The translations under genes and the position numbers were made by a program. From positions 124,001 to 188,000 of the forward strand of contig JAGVSM010001006.1 of the NCBI GenBank assembly GCA_022494885.1: 64,000 bases of DNA. The letters run 5' to 3'. Each line of letters opens with the position of its first letter. The stretch's first letter is position 1. The notes beneath the pieces are model-generated. The model was not told where the DNA came from, ran no database searches, and saw only the letters and a program-made list of their open reading frames with translations. Source of the DNA: Micrasema longulum. Taxonomy: Eukaryota; Arthropoda; Insecta; Trichoptera; Brachycentridae. Shown in pieces: positions 57,536 to 64,000 of this stretch.

Positions 57536-60500
57536 CTTCATTGTCAATGGAAAAGTACCCCATCCCGGATCCTCCTTTGATGCTGTACATGATTCTGGAA
57601 TCCATTCCAGGAGGATCAGCGTCAGTAGCTTTCACCGTTAGTACTCTCGTACCCACTGGTTGATTTTCACGCACTGAACCTTCTAACACAAAGTCATCAA
57701 ACACTGGAGAATATAGATTCTCATTCACATCAATAATTTCTATAACTAACGAAGACTCCGAAAACAATGAGGGGATGCCGCGGTCAGAAGCACGAACTAC
57801 CAAATTATGAATCTGCCTTTCTTCAAAATCGAGAGATTTAATAGTGCGAATTGTTCCCGTCAGTGGGTCAATTTTGAAAAATCCCGCGTAATCACCTTGT
57901 TCAATAACCGAGAACTTGACTTCTCCCCCTAAACCTAAATCAGGATCTACAGCACTTAAAATTACCACTAAAGATCCTATTGGAACATCTTCTCTCACTT
58001 TTACATAAAACGATGGTAAACTAAATTTAGGGGGATTGTCATTGACATCCTCAACTAATATATTGACAATAGCATCCGAATACAGTCCTCCATTATCTTT
58101 CGCTCGTATAATTAACTCGTAGGTTTCTTGTTTTTCCCTATCCAGTTGGCCAAATACACTCAATATACCCGTTAAATGATGAACCGTAAAATCGGAAGTA
58201 TCAGTTACAATGTAATAATTAAGTTTCGAAAATTCCCCAGTATCTGCATCAGTTGCTTTTAATTTGCATACAATAGTGCCATTAATGACGTTTTCCAAAA
58301 TTTTATATTTGCTTAAAATTTTTTCGAACTTTGGAGGATTGTCGTTGATATCTAATACCGTTATCGGTAAAACTCGGGACAAACCTTTTTGGGGTTTACC
58401 TAAATCAAACACACTGACATTTAAAAAGTATTGATTCTCGCGCTCTCTATCAAGATATCCAATTACTTTTAAGTCCCCAGTTTCAGGGTCTATTCGAAAC
58501 ACGGAATCTTTGTCACCTCCGGATATACCGAAAATAAGTTTTCCATTATATCCTAGATCACGATCTTTGGCCTTTATTCGAGTTAATGTTGTTCCTAGGT
58601 TAACTGATTCGTTTACTTTTATTTCTAAAGGAAAATCCACAAATTCTGGAGTGTGAACATTTTCACCGTATCTACTAGGCATCATTGCAAATTCTTCTTG
58701 ACTTGGGTCACGAGTTTGAATGTTATTTTTTTCAGCAGAAGCTGACATATCCGCTAGTCTTCTTGCAACTCCGGTGTCTTTACATTGAAATTGACCTATA
58801 TCATCAGTGGAATGCCTTCCGGGTGATATAATGGCCTTTTTGTTAACCACGAGAAATAATTGTACTTTCATTATATCTGAAAGATGTGTTCCATCAGTAG
58901 CTGTAACTTTGAGTTCTATGGAATCTTGTCGGACTTTTTTCAAATCACATGTTATTATTAAAACTCCAGAACTAGAATCGATATTCAAACAATTTTCGTC
59001 ATTTCCTGATATTATCTGGTAAATGATAATGCTTCCTGCATCTATATCAATTGCTGACACTGTAAAAATTTCTGTTCCTAATGCTAAATAGCGTGATATG
59101 TAGCTTGAGCAATCTATTTTTTGGAATTGAGGCCGATTATCATTCACGTCATTTATTTTTATTGTAAGCTGTGTTTCAGTCTGCCGTCTATATGGAAGAC
59201 CCCAGTCACTTGCTCGTATTCTTAAAATATATTCTCTTTTCATACTTTCGTAATCTAAAACTTGAATGGTTTTTATAATTCCAGAGAAATGATCGATTTC
59301 AAAAGGTACAGGATTTAAATTAGCAATACTGTAAGATATGTACGCGTTTTCTCCAGAATCTCTATCCCTTGCGGTTACTTTAGTAACAAATGTACCGGGG
59401 GATTCATTTTCATCTAAACGAACCTTTATTTCTGGTTTCTCAAACAATGGGTCATTATCATTGGTATCCAAAACATTTATTTTTACTTTGGCCGATGATT
59501 GTTTCCTACTACCTGTACTAGCTTGATCGATTGCCGATACTGTGAGAGTGTAAAATGCTTTTGATTCGGCATCTAAAATAACTGCTGTATATAACATTCC
59601 AGTTTCGGGATTAACTAGAAACTCTCCTCCTTCGTTACCTCCAACAATTTCTAAAAAGACCTTTGCATTTTTTCCCAGATCCAAATCAGTAACCTTTAGT
59701 CTGATAACAGGAGTATTTACTGGTGCGGTTTCCGGAACATTCACTTCATATATTTCTTTATGAAATACAGGAGCATTATCATTAACGTCAACTAAATGAA
59801 CGGGAACCGACTTGTAGCTTTGTTTCTGAGGTATTCCGCGGTCGACTGCTTTTAACGTCAAATTGTAACCCTGTGGTGTTTTTTCTCGATCTAATAATGG
59901 ATGAACTAATATATTATACTCCCCCTGGAGTTCTGTTGTTTGAATGCGGAAATGGCCTTCAGGGTCTCCGTCTACAATTTCCAAGCTCTTAATTTTGCCA
60001 TGAACGCCTTCGTCCTTATCGGCTACTCTCACAATAGCGTAAATTTCCTCTCGTGAATTTTCCGCTATATCTGAAAACTGTTTCACATAAATTTCTGGGG
60101 CAAACAAATTGACTCTCTTTATCTTAACCGTCAGTTTAGCGCGCGCTGCGTGAGCGGACCCAGCGGATTGAAACAATGCTCCCCTGTCTTTTCCTAAAAT
60201 TACTATTTCGTGATACATACGCTCCGTTAATGTTAAGGGTCTCGTTATTGTTACGATTCCGGAGCTCGGATGTATAGCAAACTGTTGCGAGTCATCTAGA
60301 AAACTGTAATATATTTCTCCATTGAGTCCGATATCGGCATCCTCAGCATTTACTTTGGCAATGCTTTTGTGGAGAGGAGTGTCTTCTGGAATGGTTACAG
60401 TATATTCAGTGGGATAGAATAGTGGACTTAGATCGTTCGTATCTAATATTTTTATAATAACGGTTGTATCTGTTTCGAGAAGAAGCTTATTTTTTCCATC

Positions 60501-60866
60501 TCTTCGAGATACCGAGGCGCGCACTTCCAAGGTGTACTTTTCTTTTCTTTCGCGGTTGAGCACATCCGAGTTACCGGTTCTTATTCGAATGAATAGGAAG
60601 CAAAAATCTCCTACAAGCCTCTCTTCCGCTTTGAAAAACTTGTTCTTATCTCCGTTGACGATCCTGTACTTGACATCGATGTTAGTGTCCGGAGGCAGGT
60701 GGAGTCCCAGGCTGTCCTCCCCGGGGGGCTGGCGGGCGTAGGTCTTGCCGACGCTGTTCTCGTGGATGGAGAGATTGTACAGCGGGCGGGAGAAGCGCGG
60801 CTCCCCGCCCAGCACCAGTGGGGGGAGGTAGAGCAGCAGCCATAGCACCACCGCGCCCGGAAACAT
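57536..60866 (-). CDS. kug: Fat-like protocadherin (FAT1/2/3 type), first coding exon
   Basis: Giant exon of 1110 complete codons plus one base of codon 1111. Residues 1-20 are a hydrophobic signal peptide (cleavage near G20/G21). Cadherin repeats, by calcium-site motifs: EC1 about 25-150 (DTND at 142-145), EC2 151-258 (linker degenerate), EC3 259-368 (DVNDN 360-364), EC4 369-475 (DTNDN 467-471), EC5 476-581 (DVNDN 573-577), EC6 582-678 (no DXNDN), an unusual spacer 679-738, EC7 739-847 (DINDN 839-843), EC8 848-948 (DVNDN 940-944), EC9 949-1056 (DVNEN 1046-1050), and EC10 cut by the intron. LDRE-type motifs occur at 325, 805 and 908. The N-terminal block KYRIVNGDKNKFFKAEE with GDFCFL matches the FAT1-3/kugelei subgroup rather than Drosophila Fat; this is recognition by family knowledge. 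Such proteins are huge type I membrane cadherins acting in planar polarity and collective cell movement. The ATG at 60866 follows GGGA (G at -3). The EGF, laminin-G, membrane and cytoplasmic parts must lie outside the recognised sequence. Confidence 0.92.
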
Positions 60867-60920
60867 TCCCAGGCCTTCCTCGCGTGTTCAACTCATAGGA
60901 ACTGAAAAAAAAAAGTACGT
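60867..60920 (-). promoter_or_regulatory. 5' UTR segment, splice acceptor and two-codon uORF of the Fat-like gene
   Basis: On the minus strand an uninterrupted run of T ends in CAG at 60904-60902, a convincing 3' splice site. The exon would then start at 60901, 35 bases before the main ATG at 60866. Those 35 bases contain ATG-AGT-TGA (60896-60888), an upstream frame of two codons. Any scanning ribosome would meet it first. The remaining 5' UTR and promoter must lie upstream, beyond this acceptor. Confidence 0.7.
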
Positions 60921-62084
60921 TTATTGTACATATTTAATGGTCGAATTTTTAAAATTATTTTTTTATCACATTGACAATAATTACATCATCATATATTACA
61001 AATTAAAATGAATCAAAAATAAGTTTTTGAAGCAGACCTGTTTTTTCACAATTAAAAAGGGGAAGGGATTTGAGTGGGTAACCTTTTGATGATTTTCCGA
61101 ATGTTTGAGTTTTGTGCCATTAAAATGTTAACAAAAAAAAAATCTATGTTTTTGATCATATTTTTGTAGTGATATACTCATGTGTCTGTGTCAATTAATT
61201 GCTTGTCCCATCTCAACTCAGAACTTTTAGTCCCATGGAGTTGGGACTAATGTCTCAAATAATGAACAATAAACTTATGTATGTAAATAAATGAATAAAT
61301 AATGTGATGATTAAACTGGTAGATACATATTGTGTGATTAAGAGTGACAGCAATAATTACGTCAGGTAACTTTATTTAATAGTTCAGCAATCCAGAGCGA
61401 AAAAAAATGTGAAGACACAGTTTTTAAGTTATGATAAAAGTTGGACAATAGGAAGGGCACCAAAGTTAGTAGAAAAAATGCCTTTATAAATAATATTCGA
61501 AGTAAAATAGTAAATTGTTAGTATAAAGTATCTATTAAGTTTTAAATATTTTGCAGACCATGGCGTATGGTAAAAAAATCATATTATATTGACACTATTT
61601 TAATAACTTATTCACTGTATTATTTTTGTACATACGAGAACATTATACCGTTGATTTAGTTTTCTATTTATGGTAAATAAAACTAATTTTGATGCTTTCT
61701 ATGAAGGCATTGCAACTAGATCTCTGAAATGGCATATTTAGTCAATGTACACCCATTTTACTAGAAATGGGTTAAAACTCTGTACGCTATATTTTTATGA
61801 AGTTTCAGCAGCCTGTCAGAAGCTTGCTGTTTCTGTAAAAGTTTTTTTAGACGAATTACAAAGTTCACATAGATAAAATACTATTTTTAAAAATAAGGCG
61901 TTCTTGGACCAAAGGACCAATTCAAATATTATTTTCTCATTTTTTTTTCAACAACTAAAAAAAACAGAATTTTCGTAGCTTCGGGACTTTTAAACTGAGA
62001 TTGTTTAAAAAAAAACTTGACAACTCTTTTTGTATTAAAAATCCACTAATTTTAATGATAAAACTAACATTAGCTTTATATTTT
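60902..62084 (-). other. Probable first intron of the Fat-like gene, no gene seen
   Basis: AT-rich, with no coding-like frame. A stretch at about 61190-61305 ending in (AAAT)-type repeats looks like the 3' tail of a degraded retroelement: TCCCATGGAGTTGGGACT is followed by short A/T repeats. A similar tail occurs near 53340-53420. Nothing else was recognised. Confidence 0.5.
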
Positions 62085-63175
62085 GCTAGCTAAGCCCGGC
62101 AATGCTTTGCTATTGCTTAATTTATTATATAGTCGTTTACATATAAAAATCACACAATCGAAAGTTAGATATCAATTATTGGATTTAGTTAAAACTGGAT
62201 ATGCTCAAATAAGTTATTATTTTTGTGTTTCGATTTACATAAATTGTGAGGGTATGCGGTGACAGAGAATTTCGATAAATAGGTATTTGCACATTGTTTT
62301 TATGTCACTGTTTTTCAGATTCCTCCCCGATACCGTGCGAAAGATACAACTGCATATTGCACCTGTTATGCCTATAACAAACAATTTATCAAAAAAAAAG
62401 AAAAAAAAAGAGAGACACGCCAGTGATAAATACCAAAAGTGAATAAAAAAATCACTGTTATTGTGCCATAATCAAAGTAAAAAATACGAAAATACGTTTG
62501 TATCAAGAAAAGTGAAATCATGTTTCCTCTAATGATTAAATATTATTATAATGTTATATGTAACTATAGAAACAGGTTCAGTGTTCTTGTAAAAAGTAAT
62601 TGACCAAAAAGTATACATACTGCACCTTGCGTCATCTAAAATTATGACACTCAACTAATGGTTCAATGATCAGTCATGCCCGACGCGTATTTAGTCGTTT
62701 TTCAACCGCCGATCGGGTTATGACTTGAGTTTGACATTTAATTCAAAACAAAAATACCCGATTGTGTCGTAAAAGCGTGTAAAAACCGTTCGAGTAAACG
62801 CAAAAAAGATGGTGTTTTTTTATTGGTAAGTAGGTACCTAGGTACTTGTTAATGATTAAATTTAACAACTTGAAATAATTTATTATGCAAATGTCAAACT
62901 CTGCCCGTCTTTTCATTTGGGGTACACGTTATGGAGGAATACGGTTTTTGAAAATGAATTGAACGTCAGTTATTATTATTCTAGCATTACCAAAAATCCA
63001 GTTAAAATAAATAAATGTGTAGAATTTATAAGGCATTCAAGAAAATAACTTGATTATGAGCCACAAAAAACGAATGTTGTTTGGGAAAATTCAAAAACAA
63101 ACTTTTTAATGAAGAAAAAAAAATCATACTTCTTATGTTTTCGTATATGCATTCTAACATGTCAGACATTTCAGA
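62085..63175 (+). mobile_element. Repeat carrying a THAP zinc-finger exon and intron (copy B)
   Basis: 62760-62825 reads DCVVKACKNRSSKRKKDGVF then LL, followed directly by the donor GTAAGTAGGTACC. C-x4-C-KNR-K-KDGV-F is the N-terminal half of a THAP domain with both first zinc-binding cysteines intact. A 2-base loss before the donor relative to copy A probably explains the odd last residues. The second half of the finger (C-x2-H) is not found downstream, so either the next exon was lost or I missed it. Sequence from about 62460 to 63170 matches copy A; the upstream AAGCCCGGCAATGCTTTGCT at 62092 may mark an outer boundary. Confidence 0.6.
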
Positions 63176-64000
63176 AATAAAATGATGAAATAAATAAATA
63201 AGTAGACAATATTGTATGAGACTATGTTAATGATAGAACCAGATAAAAAAAATGTTTGAATACGATACTTTTATTTAATTGACTCACTGTGTGCTTACGT
63301 ATTTTAGGATAATGATTGTTGAAAGTTCCCAGTTATGAAAAAAAAAAAAAATACTAGCAGACAAAAGTTCATCCGCAAGTTTCATTATTTTCCCGTGTGT
63401 CCAAATAACTTGCATGTGCTTCCATATAATGCAGAATAAAATTGCAACGGCTGCAACGAAAGCTGCATTTGACGCATTTGTTTTAAGATTGCCATGTTCT
63501 CAAATATGATTTAAAATCGTCGGCGAAATATTATTAGGGAAGAAGCACTGAGGCGAAGCCTTAAGCTGTTTAGCTGTACGGTTGAAAATACAACAATACA
63601 ACTGTACATATTTATGTGAAACGAATAGTGCCATAATATGGTATTTCATTCATATGAATATTATAACTGTACATATATCTTCGATACACCTAACAAATAT
63701 TTATGTTTTTTTAAGGTTTGACCCACTAAGCCTCTATTATAGAGGCTTGTCAGAAGGTAAAAAAGAGAGAAAACGGAAGGAAAATAAGAAAAATACACTA
63801 CAAAAGCAAGACAAATAAAAACAATCTTTGGTTTTTTTCTTGTAAATGGCACAAATTGATCCCGCGACATCAGTTTCGTAATTGGCCGAAACTGCGCCAT
63901 GGCGAAGGGCCTGTCAAATGTTTAGTCAAGTTATCTGTAATATATGTATTACAACATAGATGGAGAACTTTACAGAAAACAATATATAGAAGTTTAGTGA
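63176..64000. other. Unassigned sequence at the window edge
   Basis: AT-rich with a small perfect hairpin AAGCCTCTA-TTA-TAGAGGCTT at 63728-63748. Probably upstream first-intron sequence of the Fat-like gene. No exon recognised. Confidence 0.4.

Noticed and set aside
58807..59022. Plus-strand open frames inside the Fat-like exon (also 59338-59526, 60532-60741)
   Set aside because: Antisense shadows of the cadherin coding sequence.
60682..60891. Proline/alanine-rich alternative minus frame at the exon start
   Set aside because: An out-of-frame reading of the GC-rich 5' end of the exon; the cadherin frame explains the sequence.

Overview
The window is AT-rich animal DNA with long introns, many decayed non-LTR retrotransposons, tRNA-derived SINEs and small DNA-transposon relics. 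The one clearly recognised gene is a Fat-like cadherin, and an arthropod, most likely an insect, fits best. Species cannot be determined from the sequence. There are no operons, prokaryotic signals, CRISPR arrays or viral genes.

Gene content: the minus strand at 57536-60866 carries a single giant coding exon of a Fat-like protocadherin (the FAT1/2/3 type; kugelei in Drosophila). It encodes a signal peptide, nine complete cadherin repeats and most of a tenth, then ends at a phase-1 GTGAGT donor. A 3' splice site lies 35 bases upstream of the ATG, so at least one 5' untranslated exon lies beyond the window. Transcription runs towards position 1, so positions 1-57535 should be the following intron. 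I could recognise no second cadherin exon there, which makes this intron at least about 57 kb unless a short exon was missed. A few plus-strand open segments with plausible splice sites (16107-16165, 24370-24829, 35883-36016) could be exons of a nested gene, but they are unproven.

Repeat landscape, left to right: 0.3-8.8 kb holds several LINE 3' ends (plus and minus), an hAT end and SINEs. 11-15.3 kb holds a THAP-exon-bearing repeat, a 1.05-kb TTAA-flanked DNA element and more LINE remains. 16-22.2 kb is modular repeat, an RTE-like LINE with a (TTG)n tail, and three further LINE C-termini. 25.5-33.8 kb has a larger RTE-like copy, a foldback MITE related to the 13.5-kb element, two abutting SINEs and one arm of a widely separated inverted repeat. 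34-43.6 kb has a GC-rich unassigned block, a 21-copy heptamer satellite, LINE ends and a set of short direct repeats. 43.7-56.2 kb has more SINEs, a second foldback MITE with a 4-bp target duplication, and a LINE copy whose C-terminal frame is broken by only one stop. 62-63.2 kb carries another THAP-exon repeat.

The window shows no multi-gene pathway. Its interest lies in the conserved architecture of the cadherin exon and in several apparently undescribed repeat families: the THAP-exon unit, the modular repeat of about 370 bp, the TTAA foldback family, the ACAC foldback and the CTTGCAGCTACAG direct repeats.
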